Shown one piece after another: positions 33,317 to 43,561 of a stretch of 64,000 nucleotides of DNA (positions are counted from its first letter, which is position 1; every line of letters begins with the position of its first letter). Where the stretch lies: contig NZ_CP039645.1 of NCBI RefSeq assembly GCF_004923315.1, forward strand, positions 618,731 through 682,730. The letters are read 5' to 3'. The stretch comes from Azospirillum sp. TSA2s (GTDB lineage Bacteria > Pseudomonadota > Alphaproteobacteria > Azospirillales > Azospirillaceae). A model generated the notes under the pieces. That model was given only the letters and a program-made list of their open reading frames with translations. It did no database searches and was not told the origin of the DNA. Both the position numbers and the translations under genes were made by a program.

Positions 33317-33789
33317 CGTCTCCACTCCCGCCGCCGGCGCCGCACCGTTTCCCGTGCGCACCGGCCGCCGCCGTTATCGTGTGGCGCGCATCGCCGCGCC
33401 CGGCACCCGTACGCAGTGCCGAATACTTGGCGATGCCGCGCATATCCTTGTGGGCACGCCGGTTCCGCCGGCGTTACACATGGATGGATTGCGAACTGGA
33501 GGGTTTTCTTTGGCAGAGCGCCGCGGGATGCTGCCCGGCGACGCACCGCCGCTCCTCGATCCTTGCGACAGCATCGGCAGCCAACCTATAACTGTCAAAT
33601 CAGATCGAAGGGGTGTTTCATGACCGAATGTTATGGTGCGGTGAGGGGCGAGCTCCCTCTCCCCCCCGGGGTGAGGGGGAGGCATGGCGAGGATTCTCGG
33701 AATAGCCACCCTGTGCGTCCCCCTCACCCTAACCCTCTCCCCGGGGGGGAGAGGGGATTACACCCGATTTGGACTATGGGACGGGCGCC
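33317..33789. other. Divergent intergenic region between oxidase operon and LysR gene
   Basis: The 473 bases contain the promoters for both directions and one A-type repeat pair (33652-33762: CCCTCTCCC arm, then TGCGTCCCCCTCACCC and GGGGGGGAGAGG). A short frame beginning at 33620 after GAAGGGG is mostly repeat sequence, and I do not consider it a gene. I found no convincing minus-10/minus-35 pair. Confidence 0.55.
33652..33762. repeat. Paired palindromic repeat, subfamily A-CCCCC, upstream of LysR gene
   Basis: This 110-base unit shares its inner segment GAGGATTCTCGGAATAGCCA, followed by CCCCCTCACCC, with the copies at 51948 and 60568. It ends 28 bases before the LysR start at 33790. Confidence 0.85.
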
Positions 33790-34746
33790 ATGATCAATCC
33801 GCGCCAGATCGAGGCTTTCCGCGCCGTGATGGTGACCGGCGGCATCACCGCGGCGGCGGAGTTGCTGAACATCTCCCAGCCCGCGGTCAGCCGGCTGATC
33901 GGCGATCTGCAATATGCGCTGAAGCTGACGCTGTTCGAACGGCGCGGGCCGCGCATCGCGCCGACCAGCGAGGCGATCTCGCTGTATCAGGTGGTGGACC
34001 GCGCCTTCGTCGGGCTGGAACTGATCGAGCAGACGGCGCGCGACCTGACCGCGCGGCGCAGCGGGGCATTGCGGGTGGCGGCGATGCCGGCGCTGGGGGT
34101 TGGATTCCTGCCGCGCTACGTCGCGCGCTTCCTCGCCGAGCGGCCCCGGGTGGACATCGCGCTGCGCGGCAGCACGTCGCCCACCATCCTGGATTGGGTG
34201 GCGACCGGACAATGCGAGCTGGGCTTCGCCCATACGCCCATCGACCACGCGGCGGTGGTGACCGAGAAGATCCACGGGATCCCGGCCGTCGCCATCCTGC
34301 CCCCCGGCCACCCGCTGGCCGCCAAGGAGGTGCTGGTGCCGAAGGATTTCGAAGGCGAAAGCTTCATTTCCACCACCCCGCCGGCCCTGCTGCGCTCCCG
34401 CATCGACACCGCCTTCGCCGACCATGACGTGGCGCGGGTGATGCGGGTGGAAGCCCAATTGACCATGAACGCCTGCGCCATGGTGGCGGCCGGCTATGGC
34501 GTGTCGGTCGTCGATCCCTTCACCGCACAGGATTATGTCCCGCACGGGCTGATCGTCCGCGCCTTCGAACCGCGCATCGGCTTCGACATCGCCATCCTGC
34601 GCTCCGCCCAGGTGCCGCTGTCGATGATCGCCGAGGACTTCCTCAACGGCTTCATGGAGGAGGCCACGCGCTTCCGCGACAGCCTGATCGGAACGGGCGA
34701 TGGAACCGAAAGCGAGCCCCAACTCGTTCGGAACACGGAATTATAA
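33790..34746 (+). CDS. LysR-family regulator, probable controller of the oxidase operon
   Basis: A 318-residue LysR protein. Helix-turn-helix at residues 1-60 (MINPRQIEAFRAVMVTGGIT, then AAELLNISQPAVSRLIGDLQ), co-inducer domain from about residue 90. The N-terminal MINPRQIEAFRAVM pattern is close to OccR/NocR-type opine regulators. It is divergent from the oxidase operon, the standard layout for a LysR activator that answers to the operon substrate. The start at 33790 fits the family; an upstream start at 33769 would be inside or next to the repeat. Together with RidA and the family 3 binding protein, this supports an opine-like substrate. Confidence 0.9.
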   Translation: MINPRQIEAFRAVMVTGGITAAAELLNISQPAVSRLIGDLQYALKLTLFERRGPRIAPTSEAISLYQVVDRAFVGLELIEQTARDLTARRSGALRVAAMPALGVGFLPRYVARFLAERPRVDIALRGSTSPTILDWVATGQCELGFAHTPIDHAAVVTEKIHGIPAVAILPPGHPLAAKEVLVPKDFEGESFISTTPPALLRSRIDTAFADHDVARVMRVEAQLTMNACAMVAAGYGVSVVDPFTAQDYVPHGLIVRAFEPRIGFDIAILRSAQVPLSMIAEDFLNGFMEEATRFRDSLIGTGDGTESEPQLVRNTEL

Positions 34747-35014
34747 CATTAGCGGATGAATGATGGCGCGAATTCGATTTGACGGTTATGTGACTGCGCC
34801 ATCACCCTTGATCCATGTCCGAGCCGGGACCTTCACGAAAAACAGCCCCGAAAATGGGCGGCCGGCAAGGTGACGGACGTAAAGGCGGCGATCCGGACCG
34901 CTGTTCGCGATGCGGTCCGAAGATCAGCCCCAGACGAACCCCCAGGCCATGACCTGGGAGCCCGATGAACAGGGACCCTGCCAACAGGGATCAAGGCTCT
35001 AGAGGAGAATGACG
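34747..35014. other. Structured leader upstream of the polyamine importer
   Basis: This 268-base gap holds several hairpins, for example CGGACCGC-N10-GCGGTCCG near 34898-34923 and CCAGG-N6-CCTGG near 34942-34957. No gene is apparent. There is no T-run after the hairpins, so an attenuator is not proven. A TTGACG at 34779 may be a minus-35 box but has no good minus-10 partner. Confidence 0.45.
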
Positions 35015-36064
35015 ATGCACTCCGTGATGTGCGGGTTGATGGCGACGGCGGCCCTGTGGTGCGGCATGGCCGCGGTCCAGACGGCTGAGGCCCAGGACAA
35101 GACGCTCTATGTCGCCGCCTATGGCGGCTCCTTCGAGCAGACCATGCGCAAGGACATCATCCCGGCCTTCGAGAAGGCGACGGGGATGAAGGTCGAGTAT
35201 GTCGCCGGCAACTCCACCGACAATCTCGCCAAGCTGCAGGCCCAGAAGGGCAACCAGCAGATCGACGTCGTCATCCTGGACGACGGCCCGATGTATCAGG
35301 CGGTGGCGCTGAATTTCTGCGCCGACCTGGAGAAGGCGCCGGTCTACGACCAGCTCTATGATCTGGCGAAGATGCCGTCGGGCAAGGCGATCAACTTCGG
35401 CGCCGTCGGCACCGGCATCGTCTACAACAAGGCCTATTTCGACGAGAACAAGATTCCGGCCCCGACCTCGTGGAAGGACATCGAGGATCCGCGCTTCAAG
35501 AAGAAGCTGGTGGTTCCGCCGATCAACAACAGCTACGGCCTGCACGCGCTGGTGATGATGGCGCGCCTGAACGGCGGCGGCGAGACCAACATCGAGCCGG
35601 GCTTCAAGGAGTTCAAGGACAAGATCAACCCGAACGTGCTCGCCTATGAGCCGTCGCCGGGCAAGATGACCGAGCTGTTCCAGAGCAACCAGGCCGTCAT
35701 CGCTGTCTGGGGTTCGGGCCGCGCCAAGGCGCTGGCCGACACCGGTTTCCCCGCCACCTTCGTCTATCCGAAGGAAGGCGGCATCGTGCTGGGCTCCGCC
35801 GCCTGTCAGGTCGCCGGCAGCAAGAACGCGGCCGAGGCGCAGAAGTTCATCCAGCACATGCTGGGCGTCGAGGCGCAGACCGCGCTGGCGGTCAATGCCG
35901 GCTTCGGTCCGGTCAACAAGACGGTGGAGCTGCCTGCCGAGAAGCAGGTCGGCATCCCCTATGGCCCGGAGCAGGTCGGCAAGCTGCTGGTGGTGGACTG
36001 GGACACCATCAACAAGAACCGCGAGCAGTGGAACCGTCGCTGGACCCGCGAGATCGAGCGCTGA
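35015..36064 (+). CDS. ABC transporter substrate-binding protein, spermidine/putrescine type
   Basis: A 349-residue periplasmic protein. The signal peptide (MHSVMCGLMATAALWCGMAAVQTAEAQ) ends near residue 27. The mature start KTLYVAAYGGSFEQTMRKDIIPAFEKATG is typical of the PotD/PotF-like family, whose members bind polyamines, opines or other cations. I prefer ATG 35015 (AGGAG 7 bases upstream) to the in-frame ATG 35009, which would be too close to it. It is the first gene of a four-gene importer unit that follows the LysR gene on the same strand. Confidence 0.92.
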   Translation: MHSVMCGLMATAALWCGMAAVQTAEAQDKTLYVAAYGGSFEQTMRKDIIPAFEKATGMKVEYVAGNSTDNLAKLQAQKGNQQIDVVILDDGPMYQAVALNFCADLEKAPVYDQLYDLAKMPSGKAINFGAVGTGIVYNKAYFDENKIPAPTSWKDIEDPRFKKKLVVPPINNSYGLHALVMMARLNGGGETNIEPGFKEFKDKINPNVLAYEPSPGKMTELFQSNQAVIAVWGSGRAKALADTGFPATFVYPKEGGIVLGSAACQVAGSKNAAEAQKFIQHMLGVEAQTALAVNAGFGPVNKTVELPAEKQVGIPYGPEQVGKLLVVDWDTINKNREQWNRRWTREIER

Positions 36065-36068
36065 GTTA

Positions 36069-36221
36069 GTCCCCTCTCCCGCCCCGGGAGAGGGAAGGGG
36101 CCCGCCGCAGAGCGGTGGGAAGGGTGAGGGGTTAGGCACGGAGCCATGCGGTTCGGGTTCCTTGGGTCACCCCTCACCCTCCCCACTTCGTGGGTCCCCT
36201 CCCTCTCCCGGGGCGGGAGAG
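36069..36221. repeat. Paired palindromic repeat between binding-protein and ATPase genes
   Basis: The copy has the CTCTCCCGCCCCGGGAGAG arms of the A-GCCCC subfamily and inner segments GGTGGGAAGGGTGAGGGGTT and CACCCCTCACCCTCCCCA. It ends 28 bases before the ATPase start. Confidence 0.85.
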
Positions 36222-36249
36222 GGCGTTAATGGGAGAGGGAGACGACGGC

Positions 36250-37301
<1,052 letters not shown>

Positions 37302-37305
<4 letters not shown>

Positions 37306-38240
37306 GCATGGCGGCCTCCACCGATACCCAAATGCAGGCGAATGGCGCCAACCCGGCCGCTCACGCACCCCCGCCGCGCCGGCCGCGCCGCTGGCCCTGG
37401 GCACCCTATCTGCTGAGCGCGCCGGGGCTGGCGCTGTTCGCGGTGCTGCTGCTGGTGCCGCTGGTGATGACCTTCCTGTTGTCGCTGAACAGCTTCAGCT
37501 TCTATGGCGGCATCGAGAATGTCTGGCAGCTCGGCAACTATGCCGACATCATCGCCGACAGCTATTTCCACGAGGTGTTCCTGCGCACCTTCCGCATCGC
37601 CGCCTTGGTGACGCTGCTGTGCGCGGTGTTCGGCGCGCCGGAGGCCTACATCCTGCGCCGGATGAAGTCGCCGTGGCGCGGGCTTTGCCTGCTGATCGTG
37701 CTGGGGCCGCTGCTGATCTCGGTGGTGTCGCGCACGCTGGGCTGGGCGCTGCTGTTCGGCTCGACCGGCCTTGTCAACCAGGGGCTGATGGGGCTGGGGC
37801 TGATCGCGACGCCGATCGAGTTCATGTACACGGAAACCGGCGTCATCATCGCGCTGACCCATGTGCTGGTGCCCTTCATGGTGCTGTCGGTGTGGGCCTC
37901 GCTGCAGCGGCTCGACCCGCAGGTGGAGAATGCGGCGCTGTCGCTGGGCGCCGGGCCGCTGACGGTGATGCGCCGGGTGGTGCTGCCGCAGATCGTGCCG
38001 GGCATCCTGTCGGGGTCGATCATCGTCTTCGCGCTGGCGGCCAGCGCCTTCGCCACCCCGGCGATCATCGGCGGGCGGCGGCTGAAGGTGGCGGCGACTC
38101 TCGCCTATGACGAATTCCTGAACACGCTGAACTGGCCGTTGGGCGCCACGGTGGCGGTGCTGCTGCTGATCGCCAACATCGTCATCATCGTCGGCTGCAA
38201 CCGGCTGGTCGAACGTCGCTACAAACAGGTGTTCGAATGA
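37302..38240 (+). CDS. ABC transporter permease, polyamine/opine type (PotB-like)
   Basis: A 312-residue membrane protein with six predicted spans after a basic Pro-rich N-terminus (residues 1-35). The EAA-type loop that docks on the ATPase is around EAALSLGAGPLTVMRRVVLPQIVPG in the second half (residues about 215-245). The start overlaps the ATPase stop (ATGA), indicating coupled translation. It is the first of two permeases. Confidence 0.92.
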
Positions 38241-39037
38241 ACCGCAACGGCCCGATCGCGCTGATCTTCCACGTCTTGTTCCTGGGCTTCCTGCTGGCGC
38301 CGATCCTGATCGTCTGCGCGGTGGCCTTCACCTCGCAGGGCTATCTGTCGCTGCCGACCGAGGGGCTGTCGCTGCGCTGGTTCCGCGCCATCGGCGACAA
38401 TCCGGAATTCATCCGCGCCTTCAAGGACAGTTTGCTGCTGGGGGCGGTGTCGTCGACGCTGGCGATCCTGGTGGCGGTGCCGGCGGCGCTGGCCATCGCG
38501 CGCCACCAGTTCTTCGGCCGCGAGGCGATCCAGGCGCTGTTCCTGTCGCCGCTGATGGTGCCGCACATCGTCCTCGGCATCGCCTTCCTGCGCTTCTTCA
38601 CCATGATCGGGCTGGGCGGCACCTTCACCGGGCTGGTGCTGAGCCATGTCATCATCATCCTGCCGTTTGCCCTGCGGCTGATCCTGGCGGCGTCGACCGG
38701 CATGGACCGGGCGGTGGAGAATGCGGCGGCGTCGCTCGGCGCCTCCTCCTGGACCTGCTTCCGCCGGGTGACGCTGCCGCTGATCCTGCCGGGCGTGGCG
38801 AGCGGATGGGTGCTGGCCTTCATCAACAGCTTCGACGAGGTGACGATGACCGTCTTCATCGCCTCGCCGGAGACCACCACCCTGCCCGTCCGCCTGTTCC
38901 TCTACATCCAGGACAACATCGACCCGCTGGTCGCGGCGGTGTCGGCGGTGCTGATCTTCCTGACGGTGGCCGCCATGCTGGTGCTCGACCGCGTCTATGG
39001 CCTGGAACGGCTGCTGGTCGGCAAGGGCCGCGACTGA
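38237..39037 (+). CDS. ABC transporter permease, polyamine/opine type (PotC-like)
   Basis: A 266-residue membrane protein with six spans and the EAA loop (ENAAASLGASSWTCFRRVTLPLILPG) near residues 160-190. It overlaps the preceding gene by 4 bases. It is the last gene of the importer unit and is followed at 39 bases by a strong terminator. Confidence 0.93.
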   Translation: MNRNGPIALIFHVLFLGFLLAPILIVCAVAFTSQGYLSLPTEGLSLRWFRAIGDNPEFIRAFKDSLLLGAVSSTLAILVAVPAALAIARHQFFGREAIQALFLSPLMVPHIVLGIAFLRFFTMIGLGGTFTGLVLSHVIIILPFALRLILAASTGMDRAVENAAASLGASSWTCFRRVTLPLILPGVASGWVLAFINSFDEVTMTVFIASPETTTLPVRLFLYIQDNIDPLVAAVSAVLIFLTVAAMLVLDRVYGLERLLVGKGRD

Positions 39038-39075
39038 GACGACGATCCTTCTTCGAGTTTCCTCCCCAGACTGAT

Positions 39076-39108
39076 CGCCCCGCACGTCCGCGTGCGGGGC
39101 GTTTTTCT
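39076..39108 (+). terminator. Strong intrinsic terminator of the importer operon
   Basis: An 11-base perfect stem CGCCCCGCACG / CGTGCGGGGCG (39076-39086 and 39091-39101) with loop TCCG is followed directly by a T-rich run (TTTTTCTTTT). Confidence 0.95.
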
Positions 39109-39391
39109 TTTCAGTGAATGATTCTGTCCTTCGGGAAGACTTGGCGACAGATGAGGTCGTGAAACTGCGCCTTGTTCGAGCAATGGACCGGCATCGGGAG
39201 AGTTACCCCTACACCAATCGTGGTGTCTATCTCCGCTTATGCTGGGTAATCATTTTCAGATATTGCTCAGTGATCGCAGGAAAGTAACAGGATTTACCAC
39301 CAATTCGTCTGTTCCCGGAAAAATGCCTCACCAATGCCCCAACCGTCTGGCCATGGTGGCGCCGCATCACAACCGCCAAGGATACGGATCA
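39109..39391. other. Intergenic region before the beta-helix protein gene
   Basis: The 283 bases are less GC-rich than the flanking genes and probably hold the promoter of the beta-helix gene. An in-frame ATG at 39239 extends the gene upstream, but the resulting residues are of random composition, so I treat this part as non-coding. I see no strong promoter. Confidence 0.45.
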
Positions 39392-41275
39392 ATGGCCACG
39401 ACCTCCGGGAACTCGACCATCACCGTGAACGCGAAGGGGACCCTCGACGCGCATTTCAACCTGCTGGTCGACGGCAAGCAGATCGGTGAGGGCACCACGG
39501 GTGCCACGGCCAAGGACTTCGTCTTCAAGACGGATATCGCCGAGAACCAGGGCCACAAGATTCAGGTCCAGTACGACAATGACGGGATCTTCAACGGCAC
39601 CGACCGCAACCTGATCGTCAACGAGGTCACCATCAACGGCAAGTCGGTCCTGCCGACCGCCGACCATGTCACTTACGACAAGGGCGCGCTGGACGGCCAT
39701 GACGTCGCCGACGGGCAGGCCGGCATGTGGTGGAACGGCGCGCTGGTCGTCGATGCCGACAAGAGCTATTTCACCGCGGACGGCGTGACGACCCCCACCA
39801 CGCCGGCCCCCACCACGCCGACGCCCATTCCGCCTGTTAGCGAGGCGCCCGATCCCACGCCGAGCGCCCCCTCCCCGAGCGTGCCGCAGCCGACCGGCCC
39901 CGGATTCTACGTCGCCACCAACGGCAAGGACAGCTGGTCGGGCAAGCTGGCCGCCCCCAACGCCGACGGCACCGACGGTCCCTTCGCCTCGCTGCAGAAG
40001 GCCCAGACCGCCATGCGGTCGAGCGACATCGACACCACCTATGTCCGCGGCGGCGATTACCACCTGAACAGCCCGGTCTGGCTGACCGGCCAGGATTCCG
40101 GCGTCACCTTCACCGGCTATGGCAACGAGAAGGCGGTGATCCACGGCGGGTCGCAGGCATCCGTGTCGTTCGGCGTCAGCGGCGCCCAGAACGTCACCAT
40201 CGAAGGGCTGACCTTCACCGACGGCGTTGCGAACGGCCACTATGTCTTCGCCGACAAGGCATCCGGCCTGACCTTCGCCAACAATGAGGTGAAGGGCGGC
40301 GGCTACGGCATCACCGTGCAGAACAGCACCGACAGCAAGGTCGTCGGCAACCAGTTCGACAGCACCGGCGCGGAGTCGATCTTCGTCAAGGCCGGTTCGA
40401 ACTCGACGGTCGTGTCCGACAACCACATCACGCATCCGAACGCCGCCAACCGTGGCGACGCCGGCATCTGGGTCAACGGCAGCTCCGACGTCCAGGTCAC
40501 GCACAATCTGGTGGAGCATTCGCCGGAGAAGGCCATCGCCGTCGGCTCGGTCCAGACGGACGGCAGCGACGCCTCCCACCGGGTGACCGTGGCCTTCAAC
40601 AAGGTCGTCGACGCCAATCTGGAATCGAACGACGGCGGCGGCATCTACCTGATCAACCGCCAGCAGGACCTGACCGGCCACACCGTCGTCAACAACGAGG
40701 TGACCGGCACCACCGCGACCAACCCGACGGGTCAGGTGGCGAGCTGGGGCATCTATCTCGACGACTGGACCAGCGGCGCCACGGTCAAGGGCAACCTCGT
40801 CCATGGCAACATCGGCGGCGTGTTCCTGCATGGCGGCTGGAACAACAGCGTGACCGAGAACGTGATCGCCGACAACAGCGGCGCCCAGATCGGCCTGCAG
40901 CAGCCGGTCGGCTGGAGCGGCTGGAAGGGTCACGAGATGAGCGGCAACGACATCTCCGGCAACGTGGTCGACGTCAGCGACGGCACCGCCGTCCACATCT
41001 ACGGCCCGGCCAATGTCGGCAACATCCATGACAACTTCTACAGCCACCTGAACACGTCGCAGGACATGTTCGACGTCTGGCCGCAGGTGCTGGCCGGCGG
41101 CGGCAAGGGCAATCTGGCGGAATGGCAGGCCGCCGGTTACGACAAGGGCTCGACCATGGTCGATCCGGGCTTCGTCAATCCGGGCGCGCACGACTACAGC
41201 CTGTCATCGGATTCGTCGGTCTATGCCCATGGCTTCGACCACATCCCCACCCACGACATCGGCCTGATCGGCTGA
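39392..41275 (+). CDS. Parallel beta-helix protein with N-terminal carbohydrate-binding-like module
   Basis: A 627-residue protein. Residues about 1-130 resemble calcium-dependent carbohydrate-binding modules of the CBM60-like type (STITVNAKGTLDAHFNLLVDG, and an Asp-rich QYDNDGIFNGTDRNL loop that may bind calcium). A Pro/Thr/Ser linker follows (about 132-170). From about 173 to 600 the sequence is a right-handed beta-helix of the pectate-lyase-like kind, with repeated N-x-V-x-G-N turns (KVVGNQF, VVNNEVTG, VTENVIADN). It may act on a polysaccharide. No signal peptide is visible, so type I secretion or another route is likely. I chose ATG 39392 because AAGGA lies 9 bases upstream. Confidence 0.85.
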   Translation: MATTSGNSTITVNAKGTLDAHFNLLVDGKQIGEGTTGATAKDFVFKTDIAENQGHKIQVQYDNDGIFNGTDRNLIVNEVTINGKSVLPTADHVTYDKGALDGHDVADGQAGMWWNGALVVDADKSYFTADGVTTPTTPAPTTPTPIPPVSEAPDPTPSAPSPSVPQPTGPGFYVATNGKDSWSGKLAAPNADGTDGPFASLQKAQTAMRSSDIDTTYVRGGDYHLNSPVWLTGQDSGVTFTGYGNEKAVIHGGSQASVSFGVSGAQNVTIEGLTFTDGVANGHYVFADKASGLTFANNEVKGGGYGITVQNSTDSKVVGNQFDSTGAESIFVKAGSNSTVVSDNHITHPNAANRGDAGIWVNGSSDVQVTHNLVEHSPEKAIAVGSVQTDGSDASHRVTVAFNKVVDANLESNDGGGIYLINRQQDLTGHTVVNNEVTGTTATNPTGQVASWGIYLDDWTSGATVKGNLVHGNIGGVFLHGGWNNSVTENVIADNSGAQIGLQQPVGWSGWKGHEMSGNDISGNVVDVSDGTAVHIYGPANVGNIHDNFYSHLNTSQDMFDVWPQVLAGGGKGNLAEWQAAGYDKGSTMVDPGFVNPGAHDYSLSSDSSVYAHGFDHIPTHDIGLIG

Positions 41276-41311
41276 TCGGCCTCGACCCGGCCGAACACGT
41301 GTTTTGACTGC

Positions 41312-41335
41312 GGGCCGCCCGGCGACGGGCGGCCC
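41312..41335 (+). terminator. Hairpin terminator after the beta-helix gene
   Basis: The perfect 10-base stem GGGCCGCCCG / CGGGCGGCCC with loop GCGA lies 36 bases past the stop. The following GTTCGCGTTT is only moderately T-rich. Confidence 0.7.
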
Positions 41336-41418
41336 GTTCGCGTTTGCGGGCAGCGGGTGGGGAGTGGGAGGGCGGAATCGTTCTGATCGCAAATGATCAG
41401 TTACCACCATTTTCTGTG

Positions 41419-41464
41419 TTGACCGCAGGGGCCGGCAGCCGTACTTTTAACCAGCCGGTTAAAA
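41419..41464 (+). promoter_or_regulatory. Predicted promoter with overlapping TTTTAACC-GGTTAAAA operator for the long catabolic operon
   Basis: The minus-35 TTGACC (41419-41424) and minus-10-like TACTTT (41442-41447) are 17 bases apart. A perfect 8-base inverted repeat, TTTTAACC (41445-41452), spacer AGCC, GGTTAAAA (41457-41464), overlaps the minus-10. A repressor bound here would block transcription. The half-site resembles the RutR consensus TTGACCA, and a RutR-like TetR regulator is the last gene of this operon (49331). It ends 46 bases before the first start codon. Confidence 0.6.
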
Positions 41465-41510
41465 CATCGCGGCCGCCCCGCCGCCCGAGCCCGCCGGCCG
41501 GAGGAGACGC

Positions 41511-42320
41511 ATGGAACCCCGCTCTCGCTCGGGCGCAGCGTTGCGCCTGCTCAATTCCGACTGGGTCCGCCCCATCCTGCTGATCGTGATCCTGCTGGTT
41601 CTGTGGGATCTGTCGGTCCGTATCTTCGGGGTGCCCGCCTATCTGGTGCCGAAGCCCGGCGACGTCGTGCTGGCGATGATCGACGAATGGCCGCGGCTGC
41701 TGTCCGAATCCGTGCCCACATTCACGGCGACTCTCGGCGGCTTCGCGCTGTCGGTGCTGTTCGGCATTCCCATCGCGATGCTGATCGCCGGATCGCGCAC
41801 GGTCGAAGCCTATGTCTATCCGCTGCTGGTCTTTTCGCAGTCGATCCCCAAGGTCGCCATCGCGCCGCTGTTCGTGGTGTGGTTCGGCTTCGGCCTGATG
41901 CCGAAGGTGATCGCCGCCTTCCTGCTGGGCTTCTTCCCGGTCGTCGTCTCGGCGGTGCAGGGCTTCAAGTCGGTGGACGGCGAGATGATGGATCTGGCCC
42001 GATCCATGAAGGCGTCGCGCTTGCAGACCTTCCAGATGGTCAGCCTGCCGCATGCGCTGCCGGCGATCTTCGCCGGGCTGAAGGTCTCCATCACGCTGGC
42101 GGTGGTGGGGGCGGTGGTCGGCGAATTCGTCGGCTCCAACTCCGGCATCGGCTTTGTCCTGCAGCGCTCCATCGGCAATTTCGAGCTGCCCTTGATGTTC
42201 GCGGCGCTGACCGTGCTGGCGCTGATGGGCGTCGTGCTGTTCTGGGTCATCGACGTGGTCGAACGCTTCGCCATCCCCTGGCACGCCAGCCAGCGCAACA
42301 AGTACGGCCCGGCCGCGTGA
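41511..42320 (+). CDS. ABC transporter permease (SsuC/TauC/ThiX type)
   Basis: A 269-residue membrane protein with six spans. The loop ELMDLARSMKASRLQTFQMVSLPHALP, seen here as GEMMDLARSMKASRLQTF near residue 160, is the ATPase-docking region of the nitrate/sulfonate/taurine group. GGAGGAG lies 6 to 10 bases before the ATG. It is the first gene of an operon that carries importer, then catabolic enzymes, then its own regulator. Confidence 0.93.
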   Translation: MEPRSRSGAALRLLNSDWVRPILLIVILLVLWDLSVRIFGVPAYLVPKPGDVVLAMIDEWPRLLSESVPTFTATLGGFALSVLFGIPIAMLIAGSRTVEAYVYPLLVFSQSIPKVAIAPLFVVWFGFGLMPKVIAAFLLGFFPVVVSAVQGFKSVDGEMMDLARSMKASRLQTFQMVSLPHALPAIFAGLKVSITLAVVGAVVGEFVGSNSGIGFVLQRSIGNFELPLMFAALTVLALMGVVLFWVIDVVERFAIPWHASQRNKYGPAA

Positions 42321-42489
42321 AAGGCTGTGAGGTCTTGGCCCGACTGTCGGCCGAGAGACGCGCTTGATGTGATCCGACACCGCAGTTTTGAAGATGTGGT
42401 CCCGAAACCCGTTCATCGACAAGAACCCCGGTGCCGGACACCGCCGGCCGACGGGGCGATCCACCACCCATGGGAGGACACCGGTCGTG

Positions 42490-43506
42490 ATGAAGAAAGC
42501 CATCGTCGCGGCGCTTTGCGCCTTTGCCGCCTCCACTTTGCCGGCGCAGGCCGCCGACAAGGTGACGCTGATGCTGAACTGGTATGTCTATGGCGAGCAC
42601 GCGCCCTTCTATTACGGCAAGGACAAGGGGCTGTACGAGGCCGAAGGCATCGACCTGGAAATCCAGGAAGGCCGCGGATCGGCGGTGACGACGCAGCTGG
42701 TCGCCAGCAAGGCCGTCACCTTCGGCTATGTCGACGTGCCGACGATGATCAAGGCGGCGATGAAGGGCGCGCCGGTGTCCTCGCCGGGCGTGCTGCTGCA
42801 GACCAGCCCGATGTCGGCGATGGGCTTCAGCGAGAAGAACATCCGCAAGCCGGAAGACATCAAGGGCAAGATCGTCGCCATGACGCCCGGTGACAGCATG
42901 TCCCAGATCTGGCCGCTGTTCCTGAAGAAGACCGGCCTGAAGGAGCGTGATTTCGAGGTGGTGTCGGGCGACGCCCAGACCAAGCTGAACGCCGTCATCA
43001 ACGGACAGGCCGATCTGCTGCTGGGCTATGTCATGGACCAGAGCATGAAGATCAAGGACGCCACCGGAAAGTCGGTGACGCCGATCCGCTTCGCCGATTA
43101 CGGCGTCAACATGGTCTCCTCCGGCATCATCGCCAACACCGACACGCTGAAGGAGAACCCCGACCTCGTCCGCCGCTTCATGGCCGCCACCACCAAGGCG
43201 GTGGAAGAGGCGGAAAAGGCGCCGAAGGAGGCTGCCGCCGCCATCCTGAAGGCCAACCCGAAGGGCGGCAAGCCCGACACGCTGCAGGAAGGCTTCGAGC
43301 TGACCATCCCGCTCTACCGCACCAAGGAGACGGAGAAGATGCGGCCCTTCCAGGTCACCGACGCCAACATGAAGGAGACGGTGGATCTGCTGGTCGAATA
43401 TGGCGGGCTGGACAAGTCGGCCAAGGAGAACCCCAAGCGCTTCTACACCCGCGAGTTCCTGCCGGCCGACCCTGCGGCGAAGGCGATGAACGCCGCCGCC
43501 AAATAA
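42490..43506 (+). CDS. ABC transporter substrate-binding protein, NMT1/SsuA type
   Basis: A 338-residue periplasmic protein. Signal peptide MKKAIVAALCAFAASTLPAQAA ends near residue 22. The mature opening DKVTLMLNWYVYGEHAPFYYGKDKGLYEAEGID is typical of THI5/NMT1-like binding proteins. A GTG at 42487 is the alternative start and has the better spacing (9 bases) to GGAGG. In this operon, the imported ligand is probably a sugar or sugar acid derivative rather than a thiamine precursor, because the downstream genes encode enolase-superfamily, dehydrogenase and isomerase enzymes. Confidence 0.92.
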   Translation: MKKAIVAALCAFAASTLPAQAADKVTLMLNWYVYGEHAPFYYGKDKGLYEAEGIDLEIQEGRGSAVTTQLVASKAVTFGYVDVPTMIKAAMKGAPVSSPGVLLQTSPMSAMGFSEKNIRKPEDIKGKIVAMTPGDSMSQIWPLFLKKTGLKERDFEVVSGDAQTKLNAVINGQADLLLGYVMDQSMKIKDATGKSVTPIRFADYGVNMVSSGIIANTDTLKENPDLVRRFMAATTKAVEEAEKAPKEAAAAILKANPKGGKPDTLQEGFELTIPLYRTKETEKMRPFQVTDANMKETVDLLVEYGGLDKSAKENPKRFYTREFLPADPAAKAMNAAAK

Positions 43507-43561
43507 TCGACCTGCCAAGTGATTTGACCGCAGCATGCCCGCACGGAGCGACGAGGAGAGC

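Noticed and set aside
33102..33623. A 173-residue plus-strand frame over the start of the oxidase operon.
   Set aside because: It overlaps the N-terminal coding region of a firmly assigned flavoprotein on the other strand and has no motif.
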